A stretch of DNA of 64,000 bases. Origin: CAADGL01 sp964643885. Its GTDB lineage: Bacteria; Planctomycetota; Phycisphaerae; UBA1845; Fen-1342. The notes beneath the pieces are model-generated. The model saw only the letters and a program-made list of their open reading frames with translations, was not told the origin of the DNA and ran no database searches. This document shows positions 26,426 to 35,523 of this stretch, one piece after another. The position numbers and the translations under genes were made by a program. The stretch's first letter is position 1, and the number at the start of each line of letters is the position of its first letter. The stretch spans positions 1 to 64,000 of the forward strand of contig CAZXUI010000009.1 of assembly GCA_964643885.1 (NCBI GenBank). The letters are read 5' to 3'.

Positions 26426-27076
26426 TCAGACGCGCCGGCGGAACACCGCGACCGCCGCGCCGGCGACCAGCAGGATCAGGCCGCTCGGCTCGGGAATCGG
26501 CGTCTCCTTGAGCGTGAACAGGACCGGCTCTTCGCCGGAGAGATCCACGTCGATGTACAGCGCGCCGCTGGCCAGGCCGGGCGTCCAGATGCCGTTATTC
26601 GCGACCACGCCGCCGGCGAAGACCACCTCGGTGCTGTCGCCGTTGTACGTGCGGGTGGTGTATGGCTCGATGCTGAAGGTGGCCGAGTCGGCCTGGTTGA
26701 ACGAGACGCTGCCGGAGTCGAGGACGGCCATCATGAATGAGGTCCAGTCCAGGCCCGTGTGGTTGACGACGATCTCGTCGGTGATCGCGATCCGCGAGAC
26801 GGTCTCGTCGTCGGCGCCGATCTGCTCGAAGACGATCTGGATCGGCCGCGGCAGGCCCGTGTCGGGATCAACGTCGATGAACTCGGCGAACTTCTCGATC
26901 ACGATGCGGTCGTTCTCGATATCGACGAAGTCGGTGTGAAGATCAACGACCTTGGAATCAAAGACGTGGGCCTGCCAGCCCCCGCCGAGTTGGATCGTGA
27001 CCGGACCGGCCACGGCCGGAATTGCTGCGAACCCAGCGACGATCGTGGCCCCAGCCAGTTTCTTCAGCAGCGTCAT
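26426..27076 (-). CDS. PEP-CTERM sorting-domain exported protein, paralogue B
   Basis: A 216-residue protein with a signal peptide (MTLLKKLAGATIVAGFAAI), the same beta-rich body as the neighbour, and a tail of PIPEPSG, a hydrophobic helix and FRRRV. The start is placed at ATG 27076, where the signal peptide begins; the longer frame upstream is unsupported. The two paralogues share about half of their residues by eye and probably arose by tandem duplication. The exosortase gene is not in this window. Confidence 0.9.
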   Translation of the reverse strand: MTLLKKLAGATIVAGFAAIPAVAGPVTIQLGGGWQAHVFDSKVVDLHTDFVDIENDRIVIEKFAEFIDVDPDTGLPRPIQIVFEQIGADDETVSRIAITDEIVVNHTGLDWTSFMMAVLDSGSVSFNQADSATFSIEPYTTRTYNGDSTEVVFAGGVVANNGIWTPGLASGALYIDVDLSGEEPVLFTLKETPIPEPSGLILLVAGAAVAVFRRRV

Positions 27077-27554
27077 GGAATACCTCTTTCGCGTTCCCTC
27101 GCTGGTGCGCCCATTCCGGGGTGGGCGCGCAACGCCCCCGTGTGCCTTGGCCGGTGCGGACAAAGCGAACACATACGTCGTGAAAACCGCTCAGATCGGG
27201 GTAGCGCCGGTGCGAGACATCCCTTTTCGGCCGCCGCCCGGCGACAGAAACGACCCGAAATCGACCCACGGAGGCCCGAGCGGGGCCGGGTGTACTTCGA
27301 GCTTTCGCACTGCTAACCCATTAAGTCATAGGCCCCGAAAACTGCGGAAATCAAGCGACCGTCCGAAATATGCACGCGCGAGCCCGCGCTCTGCGGCATG
27401 CGGGCTGACCGCGCGGCAGGGGATCGCCTCGTCGATTCGCAAGTGCAGTCGGGGCGGGAGGTTGGCGACGTCCGCATACCAGCGGCTGGCGGGGCCGTGG
27501 GGCGGCGTGTGGCCGGCCGTGCGCGGTTCGTCGCGTCGCCGTTACGGGAGGGCG
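27077..27554. other. Intergenic region, no gene recognised
   Basis: Separates the PEP-CTERM pair from the PilZ gene. No convincing coding frame or repeat family. The promoter of the PEP-CTERM pair should lie here, but I could not place it with confidence. Confidence 0.5.
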
Positions 27555-27953
27555 TCAGTGCTCGGGCGGGAAGTCGATCTCGACGCCCAGTTTGAAGGCT
27601 CCCAGGCCGAGCGTGCAGTGCCGGACGGTGCCACTTATCTGGACGTAGATGTCGTCAATGACGACGTTCATCTGAAGGATCGTGCTGACGGCGACGCGGT
27701 TGTAGATCTTCAGCGTCAGGCCGGTCTCGGAGACGCCCAGCACCGGAGCGGTCCGCTGAATCAGTGGGTGGCCGGGCTGGAGCAGGTCGTTGTACGTCAG
27801 CACCGCCTCGCCCAGCGTGCTGGGGTCGAGGGCGACGCGAGGATTCCGACGCTTCTTGCCGACCTCGTGCGTCGGGCCGAACTTCTCGCGAACGATCCGG
27901 CTCCACTCGCTTCGGGTGATCGGCCGAAAGTCGGCGGCGAGAATCGGGTCCAT
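27555..27953 (-). CDS. PilZ-domain protein, likely c-di-GMP receptor
   Basis: A 132-residue protein with the two signature motifs of PilZ domains: an arginine motif in KKRRNPRVAL and a VSETGLTL segment in place of (D/N)xSxxG. These bind cyclic di-GMP. The ATG at 27953 is preferred, with GGGAG 6 bp upstream; the longer frame upstream has no homology. As a single-domain receptor it probably regulates motility or surface polysaccharide, consistent with the CpaE-like and ExoD genes nearby, but no target is visible. The serine motif is slightly atypical (VSETG), so affinity is uncertain. Confidence 0.82.
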   Translation of the reverse strand: MDPILAADFRPITRSEWSRIVREKFGPTHEVGKKRRNPRVALDPSTLGEAVLTYNDLLQPGHPLIQRTAPVLGVSETGLTLKIYNRVAVSTILQMNVVIDDIYVQISGTVRHCTLGLGAFKLGVEIDFPPEH

Positions 27954-28333
27954 CAGCAACTCCCAGCGCTCGTACGTTGCGGTCGGGTGGTGGCAGGCGG
28001 AGCAGTGGCCCCCGCCTTGACCGCCGCCGAGGTGCGGTCGACCGGCGCGCTGCGGCCGGTCGGTCGATCCGCATGCTCTTCGTCGACTGGATTGCGGGGT
28101 CACTTTACCCGACGGTCTGGCCGTCTCGGAGAGGGCGTGTGCGTGGGAGAGAGGGTCCGGTAAGTGGCGATCCGGCGCGGGGCGCGCGTCGGGGGTGCGT
28201 TCGGGCACGGCCTCGCCCTGCGTCGGCCGGATGCTAAACCGTGCCGGGGGTCGGCCCGATGACGCAGTGGGAGAAAACCGCGCTGGCGGCGGTGCCGGAC
28301 TGCTGCCGCGTGCGTGCTGGAAGGAGAACCGCA
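27954..28333. other. Divergent intergenic region, no gene recognised
   Basis: Lies between the divergent PilZ and CpaE-like genes and should hold both promoters. No clear -35/-10 pair was identified. Confidence 0.5.
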
Positions 28334-29488
28334 TTGACTGTGAGGGTCTGCATCAGCGGGCTGGACGAGCACGAGGTCGCGGCGCTGGGGTCGTGGCATG
28401 TTCTGGCACGGGCAAACAGCCGCCAGGAATTGCTGAACGCCGTGTCGACACTCGAGCCGGATGTACTGGTGATCGACCTGGACCGCGCGGATGCGCTTAA
28501 TCATGTCATCGCGGCCAGCGAGCTGCGGCCGGAACTGGGTGTCGTGGGGATCACCGGTGCCGGCGATCTGAACTTCGCCCTGGCGGCGCAGCGGGCCGGT
28601 GTGGACCAGATCGTCGCGCGGCCGATCGATGCGGGTGATTTTGCTAAGGCGATGCAGCGGGTCGCTCCGCGGGCGGGGGAAGGCGCGCCGGAGCTGACCA
28701 TTTCGGTGATGGCCGCGACGGGCGGCAGCGGCGGAACGACGTTGGCGTGCCATCTTGCGGTGGAGCTGGCGGCGGTTTCGCATGACCGGGTCGAGCTGGT
28801 GGACCTGGACCTGGACTTCGGTTGCGTGGCGCGGATGTTCGATCTTGCGCCGGAGCGGACGATCGCGGACCTTTGCCACACGCCGCAGGTCGATCCGGAC
28901 CTGGTCCGGCGGGCGTCGGTAGCGCTGCCGCTGGGCGTGGACGTGCTGGCGCGGCCGAACACGATCCAGGAAGTGCGCGAGCTGGACGAGGGGGCGCTTC
29001 AGTGCGTGATCCAGGCGGCGGCGGTGAGCCACCGCTACACCGTGTTCGATCTGCCGCACAAGCTCGACGCGGTGGTCGGCTTCGCGATCGAGCAGAGCGA
29101 CAAGTTTGTGATCGTCTCGCAGTTGACGGTGCCGAGCGTGGACGGGACGCGCCGGCTCGTAGAGGCGCTCCTGCACGGGGGCGTGCCGCAGGAGGCGATC
29201 GAGATCGTTGTGAACCGCTACCGGCGGAATGCGTACGCCTGCCCGCCGGATGTGTATGAGCGGCAGCTCAAGATCAAGCCGATCGCGTTCGTGCCGAACG
29301 ACTATCTGGCGCTGCGCGAGGCGATCGACGTCGGGCGGCCGCTGGAGGAGAAGAACGCGGTTCGGGCGGCGATCGCGCAACTTGCGGCGCGGCTGGCGGG
29401 GCAGCAGATCGAGTTGCGGCCGCGGCGCGGGTGGCTGTCGATGCTGGGTCTGGGGCGCGGGGCGGCGGCCCGGGTGGCGCGGGCGTAG
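28334..29488 (+). CDS. CpaE/TadZ-like ParA-family ATPase
   Basis: A 384-residue protein with an N-terminal receiver-like domain (residues 1-115, VLVIDLDRADALNH) and a ParA/MinD-like ATPase domain. The deviant Walker A reads ATGGSGGTTLACHL, without the usual GK, as in many CpaE/TadZ proteins; the Walker A' region is VELVDLDLDFG. TadZ/CpaE proteins localise tight-adherence (Tad) pilus machinery at the cell pole. A TTG start at 28334 is chosen because AAGGAG lies 7 bp upstream; GTG 28340 is the alternative. No other tad genes are in the window, so it may act separately. Confidence 0.83.
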   Translation: MTVRVCISGLDEHEVAALGSWHVLARANSRQELLNAVSTLEPDVLVIDLDRADALNHVIAASELRPELGVVGITGAGDLNFALAAQRAGVDQIVARPIDAGDFAKAMQRVAPRAGEGAPELTISVMAATGGSGGTTLACHLAVELAAVSHDRVELVDLDLDFGCVARMFDLAPERTIADLCHTPQVDPDLVRRASVALPLGVDVLARPNTIQEVRELDEGALQCVIQAAAVSHRYTVFDLPHKLDAVVGFAIEQSDKFVIVSQLTVPSVDGTRRLVEALLHGGVPQEAIEIVVNRYRRNAYACPPDVYERQLKIKPIAFVPNDYLALREAIDVGRPLEEKNAVRAAIAQLAARLAGQQIELRPRRGWLSMLGLGRGAAARVARA

Positions 29489-29575
29489 GGCTGGGGGTCG
29501 CGGCGGGCTTGCGGCGGGCGCGGCGGGCGTTAGAGTCGGGCAGGATCAAACCGACCTGGAGACGGGCCGCCGCAC

Positions 29576-30217
29576 GTGTACGCAAGGCTTCGCCACGATG
29601 TTCGCCGCCCGTCGGTTGTGCTGAGCGAGCTTGCGGAATCACTTCCTGACGAAGGTCTGACGCTGCGCGAGATCATCGAGCGGATCGGCGAGCAGGGCCT
29701 GCTGCTGGCGTCCGTGCTGATGGCCGTGCCGTTCCTGCTTCCGGTCTCCATTCCGGGTTCGAGCGGGCCGTTCGGCGTGCTGATTGCGCTGATCGGGATC
29801 GGAATTGCGCTGAACCGGGTGCCGTGGCTGCCGCGTTTTCTGATGGAGCGTCGGCTCGGGGCGCGGCGGCTGCGGACGGTGCTGGTGCGCGGGGCGCGGC
29901 TGCTGGGTCGGATCGAGAAGCTGATCCGGCCGCGGCTGCTGGTGCTGACGCAGAGCGCGACGACGAACCGCTTCAACGGGGCGGCGCTGGCGGTGGGCGG
30001 GGTGCTGCTGACGGCGCCGCTGCCGCTGCCGTTCACGAACACGTTTCCGGGCTGGGCGTGCGTGCTGCTGAGCATGGGCATTCTGCACCGGGACGGCGTG
30101 GTGGTGGCGGCGGGGTACGGGATGCTCCTGGCGAGCGTGGTCTACTTTGCGGCGCTGGCGGTGGGCGTGTGGTGGATGGGTTGGGAGGTGGGGGGGTGGT
30201 TTGAACGCGGTTCGTAA
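29576..30217 (+). CDS. ExoD-family membrane protein
   Basis: A 213-residue membrane protein of the ExoD (exopolysaccharide synthesis) family, recognised from the GLTLREIIERIGEQGLLL start, the FLLPVSIPGSSGPFGVLIAL segment and the later LPLPFTNTFPGWACVLLSMG motif. About four hydrophobic helices are visible. ExoD was first linked to exopolysaccharide in rhizobia, but its biochemical role is still unclear. The GTG at 29576 is a guess; the ribosome binding site is weak. It follows the CpaE-like gene by 87 bp and may be co-transcribed. Confidence 0.8.
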   Translation: MYARLRHDVRRPSVVLSELAESLPDEGLTLREIIERIGEQGLLLASVLMAVPFLLPVSIPGSSGPFGVLIALIGIGIALNRVPWLPRFLMERRLGARRLRTVLVRGARLLGRIEKLIRPRLLVLTQSATTNRFNGAALAVGGVLLTAPLPLPFTNTFPGWACVLLSMGILHRDGVVVAAGYGMLLASVVYFAALAVGVWWMGWEVGGWFERGS

Positions 30218-30326
30218 GCTGGCGCTCTGAGATTGTTCGCGCAAACGGCGCCCGCGCGGCGCGACATGGCGCAGCGCGCGGGCGCGAATGCTCATCGGGC
30301 ACCGGGCCCGCGCGCTGCCGGCCGGC

Positions 30327-30941
<615 letters not shown>

Positions 30942-31202
30942 CGCGGTCTCCTTCCAGAACGCATCGCTGCGTGATTGAATCGTCTCAGCCCGTGCTGCAA
31001 GAGAATATGCACGCGGACGCGCGGCGTCCGAATGTCGCCCGGATGATTGTCCGAGCGGCCGGGGCCGGCGTCAATCGCGCGCCGCCGCGTCGAGTTGACG
31101 GGGGGCGCGCGGGATTCGAGAATGGCCGCGGGCAGCAGGCGGTCTCGCGTGCCCGGCCGCGCTGGGCGGCCGCGGCGCGGACGGAAAGGCGACGGGTGCG
31201 GT

Positions 31203-31685
31203 GTGAAATCATGGGAGATTCTGCGTGACGCGGCGGACCGGATCGGCGTGAAGGCGCTGGCGGCCAAGCTGAATCTGAGCGCTGCGCTCGTCTACAAGTG
31301 GTGCCAGGAGACGGCCAAGGACGACCCGGCCGCGTCCGGGGCGCGCAACCCGCTGGACCGCGTCAAGGCGATCTATGACGCGACCGGCGACCCGCGCGTG
31401 GTCAACTGGATATGCCACCAGGCGGGCGGATTCTTCGTCAAGAACCCCAGCGCGGAGAGCCGGCCGGTCGAGCTGGCGATGATCCACGCGACCCAGCGGT
31501 TCGTGCACGAGTTCGGCGAGATGCTGGCGGCGGTGAGCCGCAGCATCGAGAACGACGGCGTGATCACGCGCGAGGAAGCGGATCACATTCGTAAGACCTG
31601 GGAGTCGCTGAAGGCGACGGCGGAGCAGTTCGTGGTCGGGTGCGAGCGCGGCCTGTATGGCAAGCCCGCGGCGGAGCGGAGGTAG
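31203..31685 (+). CDS. Phage CII-like regulatory protein
   Basis: A 160-residue protein whose first 80 residues resemble the phage regulatory CII-like family: KSWEILRDAADRIGVKALAAKLNLSAALVYKWCQE is a helix-turn-helix with a monitor-like YKW recognition helix. The C-terminal half is helical (EFGEMLAAVSRSIENDGVITREEADHIRKTWESLKATAEQF). In Planctomycetota such genes are chromosomal and not obviously prophage. A GTG start at 31203 is used because homology begins there. It ends 6 bp before the next gene and leads a four-gene operon. DNA-binding target unknown. Confidence 0.75.
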   Translation: MKSWEILRDAADRIGVKALAAKLNLSAALVYKWCQETAKDDPAASGARNPLDRVKAIYDATGDPRVVNWICHQAGGFFVKNPSAESRPVELAMIHATQRFVHEFGEMLAAVSRSIENDGVITREEADHIRKTWESLKATAEQFVVGCERGLYGKPAAERR

Positions 31686-31691
31686 CGGCCC

Positions 31692-32360
31692 GTGGCGCGA
31701 CCTGGTTCAGGCCGGCGGGCGGCGCGAGCGGCCGGCCGATGGTGGGGGCCGATGCTGCTGGGGGCGGCGTCGGGTCTGCTGGTGGCCGGATGCGGCGGGC
31801 AGGACAAGCCCGAATCGGCGGAGGGTGCGACGAGCCGGCCGGGCGGCGTGAGCGCTTCGGGTGCGGATTCGGGCCGGCTTCCGAGCTACGAGATCGACCC
31901 GGCATTGCAGGGGCAGTATCCGGACGTGGTCGCGTTCGTGACGGAGTTTCTGGAGACGTGCTATGCGGGCGACTACGAGGCGTATCGCTTGCTCGTGGCG
32001 CGGGCGACGACGCCGGAAAGTCCGCAGCGATTCGAGGCGATCTACCGCGCGATCGAGCGTGTGCGGGTCGAATCGATCGAGCCCGTCGAAGTGCCCGGCG
32101 TCGAGGGGACGGCCTACCTGGTGGTCAGCGACGTGCGGCTCGATCCGCAGCGCAAAGTCTCGATCCGCGGGGCGCATCGCAAACTGGCGATTCTCGTCTT
32201 TCAGGAGCTGGGCCAGTGGCGGATGACGCCGGCACCTTCGCATTTGCAGCCGCGGGACCCAGCCGACGGCGCGCCGGCGGCCAGCAGCGCGCCGGCCGGC
32301 GAGAACCTGTTCTTCCCATGGGAGCTCGAAGAGCCGCCCAGCTCTGCGCCGTCGCCGTAG
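31692..32360 (+). CDS. Lipoprotein of unknown function
   Basis: A 222-residue lipoprotein with a basic N-terminus and lipobox LLVAGC. The body contains SYEIDPALQGQYPDVVAFVTEFLETCYAGDYEAYR, which resembles NTF2-like helical starts, then an exposed beta region (VEGTAYLVVSDVRL). I do not recognise a named family. GTG 31692 is the start, with GGAGG about 10 bp upstream. Its 3' end overlaps the following gene by 43 bp, indicating co-expression. Confidence 0.7.
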   Translation: MARPGSGRRAARAAGRWWGPMLLGAASGLLVAGCGGQDKPESAEGATSRPGGVSASGADSGRLPSYEIDPALQGQYPDVVAFVTEFLETCYAGDYEAYRLLVARATTPESPQRFEAIYRAIERVRVESIEPVEVPGVEGTAYLVVSDVRLDPQRKVSIRGAHRKLAILVFQELGQWRMTPAPSHLQPRDPADGAPAASSAPAGENLFFPWELEEPPSSAPSP

Positions 32361-33235
32361 CGCTGTGCAGTCTGGCGCCGGCGGTCGCGCAGCAGGGCCG
32401 GCCGGCCGAGGTTGCTCAGGCTCCCTCAGCCCGGACCGCGGCTCAGGAAGAGGAATCGCCGCTTCATCTGCCCGCCGACGTGCTACACGCCCTGGAGGAG
32501 ACTCAGGACCTCGCGTTCAACTTCGATCAGCCGGGTTTCTACGCCGTCTGGGCGCACCTGCTGCGCACCCCCGCGCCGCCGGGGCTCGAGCAGGCCGCCG
32601 AGTCGATCGACGACTGGCGCGCATTCGTCGAGCGGCCGGCGTCGCTGCGCGGCCGGCTCGTGCGGGTGAGCGGCCGCGTGGGGCGGAATAAAACGTGGCG
32701 GCTGACGGAGGGAGAGTTGCAGCGGCCGGTGTCGCAGGTCGAGCTGGAGTCTGCCGGGCAACCGATTGCGTGCACGGTGATCTTCGTGAATCCGGCGGAT
32801 GATGTGCCGGTGGGGGCGACGATCGACGTGGCCGGCTATTTCGTAATGGTGCGGCAGTATTACACGCCGTCGAACCGGGTCGGGCAGGCGGCGCTGATCG
32901 TGGCGTGGGCGCCGGCGGTGATCTCGCAGGTCGGGCCGCCGCGGGCCGCGGGCGGTGAGACGGGGTGGATGTGGGTGCCGTGGGCGGTGGCGCTCGGGCT
33001 GCTTGTGGCGTGGCTGGTGCTGCGGCGCGGCGGCGAACAGCGGCTGCGCGGGCGCGAGTCGCTGCGTGCGGCTCATGGGGCGCCGTTCAGTGTCGCGGAC
33101 GACCTGGCGCGCTGGGCTCGCGAGGAGGGTCCCGCCGCGGCGCCGGATGCTGAGGCACGCGGGGGCGAAATCGATGGGGGCGAGAGCTCCGCTGGGCAGC
33201 AGTCGCGTGAGAAGGACGCGGGCGGCGTGACGTGA
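32318..33235 (+). CDS. Exported single-span membrane protein of unknown function
   Basis: A 305-residue protein with a signal peptide (CAVAVALCSLAPAVAQ), an exported domain of about 170 residues and a C-terminal transmembrane helix (WMWVPWAVALGLLVAWLVL). The segment LRGRLVRVSGRVGRNKTWRL followed by DDVPVGATIDVAGYFVMV looks like an OB-fold beta-barrel. The ATG at 32318 is inside the preceding lipoprotein gene; the open frame upstream of it is only a shadow. The stop overlaps the next start in GTGA, a translation-coupling pattern. Function not recognised. Confidence 0.7.
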   Translation: MGARRAAQLCAVAVALCSLAPAVAQQGRPAEVAQAPSARTAAQEEESPLHLPADVLHALEETQDLAFNFDQPGFYAVWAHLLRTPAPPGLEQAAESIDDWRAFVERPASLRGRLVRVSGRVGRNKTWRLTEGELQRPVSQVELESAGQPIACTVIFVNPADDVPVGATIDVAGYFVMVRQYYTPSNRVGQAALIVAWAPAVISQVGPPRAAGGETGWMWVPWAVALGLLVAWLVLRRGGEQRLRGRESLRAAHGAPFSVADDLARWAREEGPAAAPDAEARGGEIDGGESSAGQQSREKDAGGVT

Positions 33236-34347
33236 TCATCGACATCCATTGTCACTATGCGCTGTCGCGGCGCGAGGCGGGAGAGGCGGCCGGCCGGTTC
33301 TCTTTCGAGCGGCAGCCGGGGCCGGATGGCCGGCTGTGGGATGCGTGTCTGGCGCCGCGGACGGCCCGCTGGCTTTCGTGGCGCGGGTTGCAGTGGCTGG
33401 CCGGGATCGACTGGCGGCTCGGTCCCGGGGAGGCGCTGGACGCCGCGTATGAGCGCGTCTTTGCGGAGCATCTTCTGTGCGACGGGCCGATCGAGCGGAG
33501 CGTGCTGCTGGCCTTCGACTGGTATCACGATGACGAGGGGCGTGTGCCGCCGCCTCCGCAGCGGGCCGGGCAGTTCGGCAGCGACATGTACGTGTCGAAC
33601 AGCTTCGTGGCGCAGCTCTGCCGGCGGCATCCGGAGCGTTTCCTGTTCGGGGCGTCCGTGCATCCCTACCGGCGCGATGCGCTCGGCTGCATCGACGAGG
33701 TCTTCGCGGCCGGGGCGGTGCTGCTCAAGTGGATTCCGCTGCATCAGAACATCGACGTGGCGGACGAGCGGACGCTGGCGGTGCTGCGGCATTGCGCGCA
33801 GATCGGCCTGCCGCTGCTGGTGCATTACAACGAGGAGTTCACGCTCTCGACGCAGCATGTGCGCTATCAGCCGCCCGGCGGGCTGCTCGACGTGCTGCGG
33901 CGGCTGCGGCGGGCGGGCTGCATGCCGACGACGATCGTCGCCCACGCCGCGACGCCGGTCTGGCCGCTGGGCGATGTGGCGTCGTATCGCACCTTTCTGG
34001 AGGCGCTGGCGGGCGAGTTTCGCGATGCGCCGCTGTACGCGGACATCTCGGCCCTGACGGTCGTGGGCAAGGTGGGCTTTGCCCGCGAGCTGGCGCGGCG
34101 GGTGGACCTGCACCATAAGCTGCTGTTCGGATCCGACTTTCCGATTCCGATCGCGATGTGGCGATTGCGGCGGGACCTGGGGCGCGAGTATCGGCCGATC
34201 GCGGCGATCCGATCGTGGCCGAATCGAATGCTGGATATCTTCCGCACGATGGGGTTCTCGGAGGTCGTGTTCTACCGGGCCGCGGACGTGCTGGCGAATG
34301 TGCGGGCCTCGGCCGATGCGCTCGCCGGCGGCGGTCGGCCGCTCTGA
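33232..34347 (+). CDS. Amidohydrolase family 2 metal-dependent enzyme
   Basis: A 371-residue TIM-barrel amidohydrolase related to the ACMSD/resorcylate decarboxylase superfamily. The metal site starts with DIHCHY, and later GSDFPIP supplies the Asp. PLLVHYNEE and TTIVAHAATPVWP hold further histidines. The substrate is unknown. GTG 33232 is inferred from the 4-bp GTGA overlap with the upstream stop and the immediate DIHCHY motif. It is the last gene of the operon with the CII-like regulator, lipoprotein and membrane protein, an unusual combination for a cytoplasmic hydrolase. Confidence 0.83.
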   Translation: MIIDIHCHYALSRREAGEAAGRFSFERQPGPDGRLWDACLAPRTARWLSWRGLQWLAGIDWRLGPGEALDAAYERVFAEHLLCDGPIERSVLLAFDWYHDDEGRVPPPPQRAGQFGSDMYVSNSFVAQLCRRHPERFLFGASVHPYRRDALGCIDEVFAAGAVLLKWIPLHQNIDVADERTLAVLRHCAQIGLPLLVHYNEEFTLSTQHVRYQPPGGLLDVLRRLRRAGCMPTTIVAHAATPVWPLGDVASYRTFLEALAGEFRDAPLYADISALTVVGKVGFARELARRVDLHHKLLFGSDFPIPIAMWRLRRDLGREYRPIAAIRSWPNRMLDIFRTMGFSEVVFYRAADVLANVRASADALAGGGRPL

Positions 34348-34434
34348 TCGAGGGCGATCGCCCGCTAGCATCCTGCGGCGGTCGCGAGGGAGTCTGTGCG
34401 GCCGGAATGAGCGTAGGCGAGCGGCGTTTGAGCG

Positions 34435-34908
34435 ATGAAGCTGCCGTCGGATGAATCTTTGAATGCAGCCTCGGCTCCGCGGGCGCAAGAGCGGCCGCAA
34501 GGGGCCGTCGCCGGCGCGCCGGTTCTCCCGGAGACCGGCACCGCCGCTCGCGCGGGTGGAGCCTCCGGGCCGTTGTATCGGCGGGCGGTTCTGTATCCGG
34601 GGCCGTACGTGTGGTACGTGTTCCTGTCGTCGCTGGACATCATGATGACGTGGATCGTGCTGCACGCGGGCGGGTTCGAGTTGAACTTTCTGGCGGACTG
34701 GGTGATTCACCACGGCGGTCTGCCGGGTACGGTTGCGTACAAGTTCGGGCTGGTGATGCTGGTCGTCGTGATCTGCGAGGTCGTCGGGCGGGTGAATGAC
34801 GCGGTCGGGCGGCGGCTGGCGGAGTGGTCGGTGGCGATCACGGTGATTCCGGTGCTGCTGGCGTTCGTGCAGCTCGGGATCGATCTGTGGCGGATGGTGG
34901 AGGGGTGA
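34435..34908 (+). CDS. Small multi-pass membrane protein (DUF5658-like)
   Basis: A 157-residue protein. The first 55 residues are polar and disordered in composition. About three hydrophobic helices follow (YVWYVFLSSLDIMMTWIVLH, TVAYKFGLVMLVVVICEVVG, SVAITVIPVLLAFVQLGIDL). The pattern resembles DUF5658 proteins, of unknown function. The stop codon is embedded in the first unit of a heptamer tandem array, so a change in repeat number could alter the C-terminus. Confidence 0.65.
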   Translation: MKLPSDESLNAASAPRAQERPQGAVAGAPVLPETGTAARAGGASGPLYRRAVLYPGPYVWYVFLSSLDIMMTWIVLHAGGFELNFLADWVIHHGGLPGTVAYKFGLVMLVVVICEVVGRVNDAVGRRLAEWSVAITVIPVLLAFVQLGIDLWRMVEG

Positions 34909-34966
34909 CGGGTGACGGGTGGCAGGTGACAGGTGACAGGTGACAAGTGGCAGGTGGCAGGTGGAC
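34904..34966. repeat. Heptamer tandem array overlapping a stop codon
   Basis: Nine 7-bp units related to GGTGACA. The first overlaps the TGA of the DUF5658-like gene (34906-34908). The reverse complement of the unit is the TGTCACC heptamer at 14061-14095. Confidence 0.9.
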
Positions 34967-35044
34967 GGGCGTCTTGTGCGCGCAGGTGGATGTGTGCTGG
35001 CGCGGCGCGGAGTAGGTTCATGGCGTCAGCCCGCTCCCTTCTAC

Positions 35045-35391
35045 GAAGCCGGGTCTGTCAAGCGCATCTGGCAGTTTGGCGAAGGATGGGGTCAACCTTC
35101 TATAGGGGTTTCCGCCGGCCGTCGCTGCGGCACCGTGGCGGCCCATTCAACTGAATGCGATGAGGCCCATTCTCACGGGTAGAATTCACCGCCGAACGGA
35201 CGCAGCGTCCGCCGACGGTGGGCCCAAGGGAGCGGACGGGCTCTCATCGTGACCATCTTGCCAAACCTTCCTCCGCGCTTGCCCTGCGGCCTTCATTCGA
35301 ACGGTCGCCAGGCGACCATGGGACTCGATCCCACGTTCGGCCGCCAGGGCGACCCGGCTTTCATAGATTTTCACGGTCGCGGCTCGGAGCC
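35045..35391. repeat. About 350-bp intergenic repeat module, uninterrupted copy A
   Basis: The same sequence occurs at 47390-47664, continued at 48971-49047, where an IS110 element splits it. The shared part appears almost identical by eye. It carries the palindrome GGTCGCC-A-GGCGACC at 35303-35317, which is the IS110 insertion site in the other copy, plus CGGACGC/GCGTCCG palindromes. No protein is supported. Confidence 0.9.
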
Positions 35392-35523
35392 CCAGGATCG
35401 CGGCTCGGAGCAGACCCGCCGGCGGAACGCTTGCACCACTCAACGCAGGGCGGGGCTGCGGCGTTCGTTGGGGTCCTCTCTCGGCAGGGCGGCTGTGTCG
35501 GTCCGGCTGCTGTGTCAGCCGGG

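Noticed and set aside
33073..34713. Minus-strand frame covering the amidohydrolase gene
   Set aside because: Shadow of 33232-34347, which has clear metal-binding motifs on the plus strand.
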